Shown in pieces: positions 30,477 to 37,081 of a stretch of 37,081 nt of DNA; the stretch's first letter is position 1, and each line of letters starts with the position of its first letter. This stretch comes from Clostridiales bacterium (GTDB lineage: Bacteria > Bacillota > Clostridia > Oscillospirales > Oscillospiraceae). Made by a program: the position numbers and the translations under genes. The notes beneath the pieces were generated by a model. It did not search any database. It was not told the DNA's origin and was given only the letters and a program-made list of their open reading frames with translations. The stretch is from contig JAQXKZ010000033.1 of assembly GCA_029010715.1 (NCBI GenBank), positions 1 through 37,081 on the forward strand, written 5' to 3'.

Positions 30477-31727
30477 TTTTGCATAGATATTGATAAACTC
30501 GGCCTTCAGCTTCGAATACATTATCTTCTGGCTGCTGTACAGGCCGAAGTACCCGGACAGCATATATGCGATGCCGCAGGCGAGGGCAAAGTAGACAAGA
30601 TCCATCGATCCGAAGAGCTCAATGCTCATTATGATAGAGGCTACCGGGCAGTTTACCGCCCCGCAGAACACGCAGATAAGCCCAAGCGCCGCTGCAAAAC
30701 CGGCCGGTATGCCGAGAAAGTTTCCGACAACACAGCCGAGCGTCGCTCCGATGAAGAAGGTCGGCACGACCTCGCCGCCCTTGAAGCCGCAGCCGATGGT
30801 CACGGCGGTCAGCACGAGCTTCCAGAAGAACGCATCGGGCGCCGCCTGTCCGTCCTCTATCGCGCGTCTTATTACCTCCATACCCGCGCCGTTATAGTCG
30901 CCCGTGCCGAGAAGCAGGCTTATGACGACAACTGCAGCGCCGCCGGCGGCGATGCGCAGATACGGGTTTTTCAGCTTTGAAGCAAAAAGGTGTTCGGTTT
31001 TGTGCATGGTCAGGCAAAACACCGTGCTCATAAGCGAACATATGATCGCCAGCCCCGCGACCTTTGTGAGCATGATCGGAGACAGCGGCTCAATAATAAC
31101 GGTGAAGCGTGTTGGCGTCAATCCGAAAAGAAACGAGATCTGCAGCGCTGAGAGCGAAGCGATTATGCAAGGGACAAGCGCGGAATAGTATATTACGCCG
31201 ACGCTTATGACCTCGAGGGCAAACAGCGTCGCGGTGAGCGGCGTCCCAAACAGCGCGGAAAACACCGCGCTCATGCCGCAGAGCGTGGCCAGACGCATGT
31301 CCTTTTCATCGAGATGAAAAGCGCGCCCGATATAGCAGCCGAGACTCCCGCCGATCTGCAGCGCGGCGCCCTCGCGCCCGGCGCTTCCGCCGAACATATG
31401 AGTCAAAACCGTGGATATATATATCGCCGGCACAAGCGCCAGAGGGACGTTGTCGCCAAAATGTATGGAGTCAATGATGGCATTCGTGTTCTTGTTCTCC
31501 ATCTTCGTCATGTGGTACAGTCCGGCAATAAGCAGGCCCGATACCGGCAGAAGCCACAGCAGCCACGGATGCGCCGCGCGCAGCTCCGTCGCCCATGTGA
31601 CGCTGGCATGAAAGGAGGAGCCCACAACCCCGCCGATGACGCCGGTGACTCCGGCTATCAGCAGCCATTTCATAAAGGTCCAAATATAGTGCCACGCGGC
31701 TGCGGATTCGTCTTTTATAAAGTTCAA
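30474..31727 (-). CDS. CLC-family anion transporter, probable fluoride/proton antiporter
   Basis: A 417-residue membrane protein with the CLC fold and two expected glutamates: the gating Glu119 in GGSAGREGAALQ, and Glu319 in GFKGGEVVPTFFIGATLG. The canonical GSGIP loop of chloride CLCs is not present; HFGDNVPLAL stands in its place. The GGEV[TV]P sequence, instead of the usual G-x-F-x-P, and the lost GSGIP match my memory of the CLC-F group (fluoride exporters). I start at TTG 31727 because AAGAAGG lies 7 bases upstream; TTG 31751 would add 8 residues and overlap birA. There is no fluoride riboswitch, since the gene is the last of suhB-birA-CLC. Confidence 0.8.
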   Translation of the reverse strand: MNFIKDESAAAWHYIWTFMKWLLIAGVTGVIGGVVGSSFHASVTWATELRAAHPWLLWLLPVSGLLIAGLYHMTKMENKNTNAIIDSIHFGDNVPLALVPAIYISTVLTHMFGGSAGREGAALQIGGSLGCYIGRAFHLDEKDMRLATLCGMSAVFSALFGTPLTATLFALEVISVGVIYYSALVPCIIASLSALQISFLFGLTPTRFTVIIEPLSPIMLTKVAGLAIICSLMSTVFCLTMHKTEHLFASKLKNPYLRIAAGGAAVVVISLLLGTGDYNGAGMEVIRRAIEDGQAAPDAFFWKLVLTAVTIGCGFKGGEVVPTFFIGATLGCVVGNFLGIPAGFAAALGLICVFCGAVNCPVASIIMSIELFGSMDLVYFALACGIAYMLSGYFGLYSSQKIMYSKLKAEFINIYAK

Positions 31728-31747
31728 AGCATCGCCTTCTTTTTCTT

Positions 31748-32518
31748 TCAATGCTGCATACGCACGGATACTTCTCCGAAACGCACGTCCCGGCGTTCCC
31801 CGCCGGCCGTTTCCACAGCAAGCGAGTAATCATCGTTTATACCGACCGCCCTTGCGGGTATGCTCAAGCCTCCGCTCTCCAGCAGGACCTCATGTCCCGT
31901 TGTCGTGCAGCGCGAGCGGTATTCCTTCAGGAAAGCTCCGGGCCCGGCGCACCAGAGCCGGTACATCCCGTCCAGCTGCGCGATGAGCTCGCGCGCAAGT
32001 CCGTCAAGCTCCCAGATACGCCCGGTCGCCATACGCAGCGACACCGCCGTATCCGCAAGCTCCTCGGGAAAGCTCTCTGTATTTACATTGACGCCTATCC
32101 CAAGTACGACGGAAAAACCGCCGTCCGGCGCGGTGAAGCCCTCTGTCAGTATGCCGGAGAGCTTTTTTCCGTCCAGCAGCACGTCGTTGGGCCACTTGAT
32201 CTCCGGTTTGAGCCCATATCCTTCAATCCAGCGGCAAAGGGCAGCCGCAGCGCAGGCCGTAAGGCTAACCGTCTTTTCCGGCGGGCATCCCGGCCTCCAC
32301 AGTACGGAGAGGTAAATTCCGCCCTCAGGTGACAGAAAGCTGCGTCCGAGCCGGCCCCGTCCGGCCGTCTGCTCCCTCGCCCATAGAACTGTCCCACTTG
32401 CCGCGCCGTCCGCGGCCAGCCTCTTGAGGACGGAGTTGGTGGAAGTCAGGCACTCCGAATAAAGTACCGGTGCTGCTCTGTCAAAGCCCTCCCGGACCGA
32501 GTAATCACTTTTTTCCAT
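31748..32518 (-). CDS. birA: Biotin-[acetyl-CoA-carboxylase] ligase (catalytic domain only)
   Basis: BirA attaches biotin to carrier lysines through biotinyl-AMP. The 256-residue protein has EQTAGRGRLGRSFLSP (biotinyl-AMP loop), KWPNDVLLDGKKLSGIL and GIGVNVN, then the C-terminal SH3-like part. It begins almost directly with the catalytic domain and has no N-terminal winged helix, so it is a monofunctional (group I) ligase without repressor role. Its start overlaps the suhB end by 14 bases, indicating translational coupling. Confidence 0.93.
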   Translation of the reverse strand: MEKSDYSVREGFDRAAPVLYSECLTSTNSVLKRLAADGAASGTVLWAREQTAGRGRLGRSFLSPEGGIYLSVLWRPGCPPEKTVSLTACAAAALCRWIEGYGLKPEIKWPNDVLLDGKKLSGILTEGFTAPDGGFSVVLGIGVNVNTESFPEELADTAVSLRMATGRIWELDGLARELIAQLDGMYRLWCAGPGAFLKEYRSRCTTTGHEVLLESGGLSIPARAVGINDDYSLAVETAGGERRDVRFGEVSVRMQH

Positions 32519-33299
32519 TTATCACCTCAAGCGCCTGCGCCACTGCGGTTTTCCCACCGGCGAGTATCGAGGTCTTGCGTCCGTCGAGAACCGGCTCCTT
32601 TCCCTCCGCCGTCAGGCACACGCCCCCGGCCTCGCGCACCAGCAGCACGCCTGCCGCGATATCCCAAAGCGACACGCTGAGCTCATAGTAAACTCCGGCA
32701 CGGCCGGCCGCTGCGGAGCACATGTCCAGCGCCGCAGAGCCTTCACGGCGTATATCCAGCGAGGCTAGAAAGAGCCTTTTTATTGCGTCAAAGCTCTGCT
32801 CCGCAAGCTCCGGTCTGTAAGGGGAGGTACCGCAGCAGACTATCGTCTCCGACAGAGGGCTGCCGTCGGCATGTATCTGTCTGCCGTTGAGCCAAGCGCC
32901 CTCTCCGGCGAGCGCCGTAAACTGCTCGTCAAGATACGGATTGTACACCGACGCCGCCTTAAGCTCCCCGCGGTTCATATACGCCACCGAGATACAGCTG
33001 CGGCTGAAACGGCGCACAAAATTCATCGTCCCGTCGATCGGGTCGATTATAAACACATGCTCCGCCTGCAGATTCTCCTGCCTGCCGTTCTCTTCACAGA
33101 AAAACTGCGCTCCCGGGACTGCGGCGGACAGCCTTTCCGTGAGCAGGGCCTGGACTTTTTTGTCATACTGTGTGACCACGTCCCTGTGCCCGCTTTTGCT
33201 CTCGGCAAATACCCCGTGAGCCTGCATTATCAGCCCGGCCGCCTCGCGCTGCGCGTCGGTTATATATTTAAGTACCGTTTTGTTGAAACTGCTGAGCAT
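32505..33299 (-). CDS. suhB: Inositol monophosphatase family protein
   Basis: A 264-residue Mg-dependent phosphatase of the SuhB/IMPase family, cleaving inositol phosphates or related sugar phosphates. Metal-binding motifs are visible: CEEN (Glu-Glu), the signature IIDPIDGTMNFV, and SLWDIAAGVLLVREAGG near the C-terminus. GGAGGGA precedes the ATG. It is the first gene of a tightly overlapping trio with birA and the CLC transporter and is divergent from fhs. The natural substrate cannot be told from sequence. Confidence 0.9.
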   Translation of the reverse strand: MLSSFNKTVLKYITDAQREAAGLIMQAHGVFAESKSGHRDVVTQYDKKVQALLTERLSAAVPGAQFFCEENGRQENLQAEHVFIIDPIDGTMNFVRRFSRSCISVAYMNRGELKAASVYNPYLDEQFTALAGEGAWLNGRQIHADGSPLSETIVCCGTSPYRPELAEQSFDAIKRLFLASLDIRREGSAALDMCSAAAGRAGVYYELSVSLWDIAAGVLLVREAGGVCLTAEGKEPVLDGRKTSILAGGKTAVAQALEVINGKK

Positions 33300-33362
33300 A
33301 AGAATATCCCTCCGACCGACAGATTATATCACCTAAGGCCGGCTTTGTCGATACGATTACCC

Positions 33363-33391
33363 TTTATTATTGCCCGTAAATATGCTATAAT
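33363..33391 (+). promoter_or_regulatory. Extended -10 promoter of fhs
   Basis: TATAAT (33386-33391) preceded by TGC (an extended -10), with a poor -35 TTTATT (33363-33368) at 17 bases. Confidence 0.65.
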
Positions 33392-33420
33392 TTCTTGGTT
33401 TCTACGAAAGGAGCGATGCT

Positions 33421-35088
33421 ATGTTATCTGATATTGAGATTGCCCAGGCATGTAAACTGCGCCCGATCACCGACATTGCCGAAAGCTTGGATATAGACGA
33501 CGCTTATATTGAACAGTATGGAAGATATAAGGCAAAGGTCTCCCTGTCCCTGCTAAACGATCACCCGGACCGGCACGGCAAGCTCATTCTTGTCACCGCC
33601 ATCACCCCCACTCCCGCCGGCGAAGGAAAGACGACTACCGCCATAGGTCTGGCGGACGCCCTGCGGCGTATCGGCAGGAAATCTGTGATAGCCATGCGCG
33701 AGCCCTCGCTCGGCCCGGTGTTCGGTATCAAGGGCGGGGCCTGCGGCGGCGGTTATGCGCAGGTCGTTCCCATGGAGGATATAAATCTCCATTTCACCGG
33801 CGATATCCATGCCATCGGCGCGGCAAACAACCTTCTCGCCGCCATGCTTGACAATCATATATATCAGGGCAACGCTCTCAATATCGACCCCGAAAGCATC
33901 ACGTGGACCCGCTGCGTCGATATGAATGACCGGCAGCTGCGAATGATACGGGACGGTCTCGGCGCAAAGATCAACGGCGTCCCGCGTTCCGACCGTTTTG
34001 AGATAAGCGTCGCGACGGAGACTATGGCCATTTTCTGCATGGCCAGCTCGGTTTCGGACCTGAAGGCGCGTCTGGCGCGCGTTATCGTGGGCTACACCTA
34101 CGACGGCAAGCCGGTCACAGCCGGCGACCTGAAAGCCGTGGGCGCTATGGCCGCGCTTCTGAAGGATGCGATTAAGCCGAACCTCGTGCAGACCCTTGAG
34201 GGCACGCCCGCCTTTGTACACGGCGGCCCGTTTGCAAATATTGCCCACGGCTGCAACAGCGTGACGGCTACCCGCATGGCGATGCGCCTTGGCGACTATG
34301 CCGTTACCGAGGCGGGCTTCGGCGCGGACCTCGGCGCGGAAAAGTTCCTCGACATCAAATGCCGCCTCGCCGGGCTTGTTCCCTCTGCGGTCGTGCTTGT
34401 TGCCACCGTGCGCGCGCTTAAAATACACGGCGGACTCGACAAAACGCAGCTTGCCCACGAGGATCTCGGCGCGCTCGCCATGGGAATGCCGAATCTTCTG
34501 CGGCACGTTTCAAACATGAAGGATGTCTACGGACTGCCCACGGTCGTTGCGGTCAACCGCTTTCCCACTGACACTGACGCGGAAATCGCGCTCGTAAGGG
34601 AGAGCTGCCGCGACGCGGGCGTTGAGGCCGTAATCTGCGACGTATGGGCCCGGGGAGGCGAAGGCGGTATCGAACTTGCGGGAGAGGTTGTAAAGCTCTG
34701 CGAGGAGCCGTCCGATTTCCGCTTTGCATATGATCCCGGCGGCAGTATTGAGGACAGTATCCGTGCCGTCGTTCAGCGCGTATACAGAGGGCGGGATATA
34801 GAGATACAGCCCGTCGCCCGGGAGCAGATCGACCGGCTCTCGCAGCTCGGCATGGCTCACATGCCCGTGTGCATTGCAAAGACGCAGTACAGCTTTTCCG
34901 ATGATAAAAAGAAGCTCGGCGCACCCGAGGATTTCACCGTGACCGTACGAGAAGTCAAGGCCTCTGCCGGCGCGGGCTTTCTTGTAGTGCTGACCGGCGA
35001 CGTGCTGACTATGCCCGGTCTGCCCGGAGTTCCGGCCGCCGAGCAGATCGACGTCGACGATAACGGTAAGATCTCCGGGTTATTCTGA
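33421..35088 (+). CDS. fhs: Formate-tetrahydrofolate ligase
   Basis: Fhs (10-formyl-THF synthetase) joins formate to tetrahydrofolate using ATP, feeding one-carbon metabolism and, in acetogens, the Wood-Ljungdahl methyl branch. The 555-residue length matches the family. Visible marks are the P-loop [12 protein letters not shown] (about 62-73), [36 protein letters not shown] split across conserved blocks, and late [21 protein letters not shown] precedes the ATG. It is transcribed alone and divergently from suhB. folT at the other end of the window would supply folate; the link is only functional. Confidence 0.97.
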   Translation: MLSDIEIAQACKLRPITDIAESLDIDDAYIEQYGRYKAKVSLSLLNDHPDRHGKLILVTAITPTPAGEGKTTTAIGLADALRRIGRKSVIAMREPSLGPVFGIKGGACGGGYAQVVPMEDINLHFTGDIHAIGAANNLLAAMLDNHIYQGNALNIDPESITWTRCVDMNDRQLRMIRDGLGAKINGVPRSDRFEISVATETMAIFCMASSVSDLKARLARVIVGYTYDGKPVTAGDLKAVGAMAALLKDAIKPNLVQTLEGTPAFVHGGPFANIAHGCNSVTATRMAMRLGDYAVTEAGFGADLGAEKFLDIKCRLAGLVPSAVVLVATVRALKIHGGLDKTQLAHEDLGALAMGMPNLLRHVSNMKDVYGLPTVVAVNRFPTDTDAEIALVRESCRDAGVEAVICDVWARGGEGGIELAGEVVKLCEEPSDFRFAYDPGGSIEDSIRAVVQRVYRGRDIEIQPVAREQIDRLSQLGMAHMPVCIAKTQYSFSDDKKKLGAPEDFTVTVREVKASAGAGFLVVLTGDVLTMPGLPGVPAAEQIDVDDNGKISGLF

Positions 35089-35380
35089 TGCCGAAAGCTT
35101 GTCAAAGGCTGCGACCGGCTTTCTGAGCCGGCGCGGAATGCGAGGCAGATTCCGGCATCTCTGATATAAGAATAAGCTTTACAGCCTGTCAGATAACCGG
35201 CTCTCGCAGTATGCCAGGCGAGCTGTGAGTAGCTTTATGCAGCCGGGCTCTCCGTCCAAAACCGGCTGAACCGCAGCATAAAGGCGTGAATAATGCCCTC
35301 CGGCAAGGCGGCATTCTGAAGCCATTCAAATGCCCTGCGGGTGAAGCGCAGGCCAAAAGCCCAAGCGGGCAATTATTGAC
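35089..35380. other. Structured intergenic region after fhs
   Basis: No convincing gene. The region is a run of hairpins: GATGCCG(35087-35093)/CGGCATC(35153-35159) enclosing CCGGCT/AGCCGG (35115-35131); CTTTATGC(35233-35240)/GCATAAAG(35276-35283) enclosing AGCCGG/CCGGCT; AATGCC/GGCATT (35292-35315); and CCTGCG/CGCAGG (35334-35352). On the minus strand 35372-35235 reads through 45 codons from a TTG, with a protein-like segment RRAFEWLQNAALPEG, but there is no ribosome binding site. It may be a dispersed repeat or an RNA. Confidence 0.4.
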
Positions 35381-35415
35381 AAGAAGAAAAGGCCATCCTT
35401 TGCAGGATGGCCTTT
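35381..35415 (-). terminator. Terminator after the threonine aldolase gene
   Basis: On the minus strand AAAGGCCATCC and GGATGGCCTTT form an 11-bp stem with a 6-base loop, followed by TCTTCTT. Confidence 0.88.
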
Positions 35416-35440
35416 AATCTCAATAAGAAGTCAATCGCAT

Positions 35441-36463
35441 TTACATCAGTGTCAGCAGAGCATCAACGTCCTCGTCAGTTGTAGCCCAGCTCGTCGCGAA
35501 ACGGAGCACATGATGCGCGTCGTCATAGGGCTCCCAGAAGCTAAAAGTGACCTTTCCGTCCAGCTCGGCGATCTTGTCATTGCCAACTATCACGAACTGC
35601 TGGTTGGTGGGCGAGTCGAAGAGGAAGCTGTATCCCTTGTCGCCAAGTCCGGCTTTGAGGCGCATAGCGGTCTTAATTCCGTTTTCGGCACCCTTCATAT
35701 ACAGACCGTCCGTAAACAGTTCGTCAAACTGGACGCCGAGCAGCCAGCCCTTTGCGAGCATGGCGCCGCTCTGCTTCATGATAGTGTAGAAGCCCTCGAC
35801 CATGTGATGAGTAAATACGACAGCCTCGCCAAACAGCGCGCCCACCTTCGTTCCTCCGATATAGAACACGTCGCACAGACCGGCAATGTCCTCCAGCGTG
35901 AGGTCCGTACCCTCCGCGGCCAGTCCATAGCCGAGACGGGCGCCGTCAAGGTACAGCGGCATGTTGTATTTATCGCATACCGCGCGCAGCTGCTTCAGCT
36001 CTTCCTTCGTATAAAGCGTACCGCACTCTGTCGGGTGGGAAATATAAACCATGCCGGGGTTGACCATATGGGTGTAGCTGCGGTCCTCATAAAAAGCGCG
36101 GACATATTTATCAACCGCTTCAGCACAGAGCTTGCCGCCGCGGTTGGGGATGGACAAGACCTTATGGCCGCCATACTCAATCGCGCCTGCCTCATGTCCA
36201 TTAATATGTCCGGTGTCTGCGGCAATGACGCCCTCGTAAAGCTTCAGAATTGAGCGGATTACAACGGCATTGGCCTGAGTACCGCCGACCAGAAAATAAA
36301 TTTCCGCATCAGGCTTATTGCACGCTCTGCGGATCTTCTTTTTTGCACTCTCACAAATTTCATCAAGGCCGTATCCGGTCATCTTCTCAAGGTTAATCGC
36401 GCCAAGCCGGTCAAGAATCTGCTGATGTGCGCCTTCCATGTAGTCACTGTTGAAACGAAGCAT
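35441..36463 (-). CDS. ltaE: Low-specificity L-threonine aldolase
   Basis: A PLP enzyme of the beta-eliminating lyase family that splits L-threonine or allo-threonine to glycine and acetaldehyde. The 340-residue product has FNSDYMEGAH at the N-terminus, LVGGTQANAVV, DTGHINGHEAGAIE, YLDGARLGYGL and the PLP lysine Lys206 in YIGGTKVGALFGEA. GGGAGG precedes the ATG. It is the first gene after the rRNA operon on the same strand, separated by the 5S terminator, and is followed by its own terminator. Glycine from this enzyme would feed the same one-carbon pool as fhs. Confidence 0.94.
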   Translation of the reverse strand: MLRFNSDYMEGAHQQILDRLGAINLEKMTGYGLDEICESAKKKIRRACNKPDAEIYFLVGGTQANAVVIRSILKLYEGVIAADTGHINGHEAGAIEYGGHKVLSIPNRGGKLCAEAVDKYVRAFYEDRSYTHMVNPGMVYISHPTECGTLYTKEELKQLRAVCDKYNMPLYLDGARLGYGLAAEGTDLTLEDIAGLCDVFYIGGTKVGALFGEAVVFTHHMVEGFYTIMKQSGAMLAKGWLLGVQFDELFTDGLYMKGAENGIKTAMRLKAGLGDKGYSFLFDSPTNQQFVIVGNDKIAELDGKVTFSFWEPYDDAHHVLRFATSWATTDEDVDALLTLM

Positions 36464-36493
36464 ACGGTTTCCTCCCGGTGTGAGAATAACAGA

Positions 36494-36528
36494 TATAAAA
36501 AATCAGAGCTCCGAAAACTCGGAGCTCC
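36494..36528 (-). terminator. rRNA operon terminator after 5S
   Basis: On the minus strand GGAGCTCCGA and TCGGAGCTCT form a 10-bp stem (near-perfect) followed by GATTTTTTAT, immediately after the 5S 3' end. Confidence 0.9.
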
Positions 36529-36529
36529 G

Positions 36530-36646
<117 letters not shown>

Positions 36647-36666
36647 TAATATTTGGAACACTCCAA

Positions 36667-36695
36667 ATACTACACTATTTAATTACCCCTGTCAA
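36667..36695 (-). promoter_or_regulatory. Apparent promoter directly before 5S
   Basis: On the minus strand TTGACA (36695-36690), exactly 17 bases, TAGTAT (36672-36667), about 20 bases before 5S. A TATTTGGA/TCCAAATA hairpin (36650-36669) overlaps the -10 and the expected start. Confidence 0.55.
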
Positions 36696-36701
36696 GGGTT
36701 T

Positions 36702-36736
36702 ATTTCGGAGGATGAGGACAGCTCATCCTCCGAAAT
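36702..36736. repeat. 15-bp hairpin between tRNA-Lys and 5S
   Basis: ATTTCGGAGGATGAG and CTCATCCTCCGAAAT form a perfect 15-bp stem with a 5-base loop, starting at the 3' end of tRNA-Lys. On the minus strand it is followed by AAACCC, not a T-run, so it looks like a processing stem more than a terminator. Confidence 0.7.
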
Positions 36737-36811
36737 GGTACACCTTCAGGGACTCGAACCCTGGACACCCTGATTAAGAGTCAGGTGCTCTACCAGCTGA
36801 GCTAAAGGTGC
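36736..36811 (-). tRNA. tRNA-Lys (CUU)
   Basis: The minus strand gives a 76-base cloverleaf: acceptor GCACCTT/AAGGTGT, D-arm AGCTCAGCTGGTAGAGC, anticodon stem CCTGA/TCAGG with loop CTCTTAA (anticodon CTT), T-arm with GGTTCGAGTCC, and encoded CCA. It lies in the 23S-5S spacer, 3 bases from tRNA-Glu. Confidence 0.97.
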
Positions 36812-36814
36812 ATA

Positions 36815-36889
36815 TGGTGACCCGTGGGAGAGTCGAACTCCCGATTGGGGCGTGAGAGGCCCCCGTCTTGACCACTTGACCAACGGGCC
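36815..36889 (-). tRNA. tRNA-Glu (CUC)
   Basis: The minus strand gives a 75-base cloverleaf: acceptor GGCCCGT/ACGGGTC, anticodon stem GGGGC/GCCCC with loop CTCTCAC (anticodon CTC), T-arm GGGAGTTCGACTCTCCC, and encoded CCA. It lies between the 23S 3' end and tRNA-Lys. Confidence 0.96.
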
Positions 36890-36955
36890 ATTCTCAAGGT
36901 ACTGTACCCTGAAAACTAAACAGAGGAGAGCAAGGCTTATGCCTGCATAAATGTA

Positions 36956-37081
36956 GGTCAAGCCCTCGGGTTATTAGTACCAGTAGGCTGAACACATTAC
37001 TGTGCGTACACCGCTGGCCTATCAACGAAGTAGTCTTCTTCGACCCTTACTCCATAATGGATGGGAGATCTTATCTTAGGG
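36956..37081 (-). rRNA. rrl: 23S ribosomal RNA, 3' end (partial)
   Basis: On the minus strand the last 126 bases read as the 3' end of 23S: CTAAGATAAGATCTCCCATC, then GAAGACTACTTCGTTGATAGG, and CTACTGGTACTAATAACCCGAGGGCTTGACC. The gene runs off the window. Confidence 0.95.

Noticed and set aside
30474-33299. Fluoride riboswitch for the CLC gene
   Set aside because: The CLC gene follows birA with no room for a leader, and the region before suhB shows no matching motif.
33553-34506. 317-codon open frame antisense to fhs
   Set aside because: Shadow of the highly conserved fhs coding sequence.

Overview
The window looks like a chromosomal segment of a spore-forming, anaerobic, GC-rich Firmicute (class Clostridia, probably Oscillospiraceae-like). 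The basis is: a forespore sigma factor (sigG) and spoIIR; a Firmicute-type L10 leader before rplJ-rplL; an ECF folate S component; a QueH/QueT queuosine pair; an EFR1-type flavodoxin-ferredoxin; and formate-tetrahydrofolate ligase. Assignments rest on reading sequence and on remembered family motifs; no database search was run.

Layout. 1-2000 (minus): rplL and rplJ with an attenuating leader and their own promoter, then sigG with a SigF-like promoter. 2123-2829: folT with a hairpin leader and a shared terminator. 2865-6093 (minus): a 2-keto-3-deoxygluconate catabolic unit (lacI-type regulator, kdgA fused to a VOC-like domain, kdgK) with two matching operators that overlap -35 boxes. 6322-13570 (plus): an envelope-glycan cassette. 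Its genes are a WecE/RffA-type sugar aminotransferase, a polyprenyl-phosphate GT2, an ATP-grasp ligase, a fold-III PLP decarboxylase, two half-size SMR/EamA (ArnE/ArnF-like) proteins, a GNAT acetyltransferase and a second GT2 paralogue. On the minus strand follow a polytopic membrane protein (13635-14816) and a secreted, membrane-anchored Ig-like/Big_3 protein (14972-16615).

16774-23140 (plus): a GH13 alpha-1,6-glucosidase, ispE, spoIIR, rsmE and a GT-C (ArnT/PMT-like) membrane glycosyltransferase. 23162-25146 (minus): EFR1 ferredoxin, dCMP deaminase and a NimA-like flavin protein. 25284-27510 (plus): queH-queT-galU. 27571-29031 (minus): nicotinate phosphoribosyltransferase. 29176-30476 (plus): a galactokinase-family protein lacking the expected catalytic Asp. 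30474-33299 (minus): suhB-birA-CLC, the last probably a fluoride/proton antiporter. 33363-35088 (plus): fhs. 35441-36463 (minus): threonine aldolase. 36494-37081 (minus): the tail of an rRNA operon, with 23S 3' end, tRNA-Glu(CUC), tRNA-Lys(CUU) and 5S, and an apparent extra promoter just before 5S.

Best candidate for an undescribed system: the 6.4-13.5 kb cassette. It combines the parts of a three-component lipid-linked glycosylation system (polyprenyl-P glycosyltransferase, SMR flippase pair, GT-C transferases nearby) with 4-amino-sugar synthesis, an N-acetyltransferase, and an ATP-grasp/PLP-decarboxylase pair. That last pair resembles BtrJ/BtrK of butirosin biosynthesis. I infer an envelope decorated with an acylated (acetyl- or aminoacyl-derived) 4-amino-4,6-dideoxyhexose. 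The chemistry is inference.
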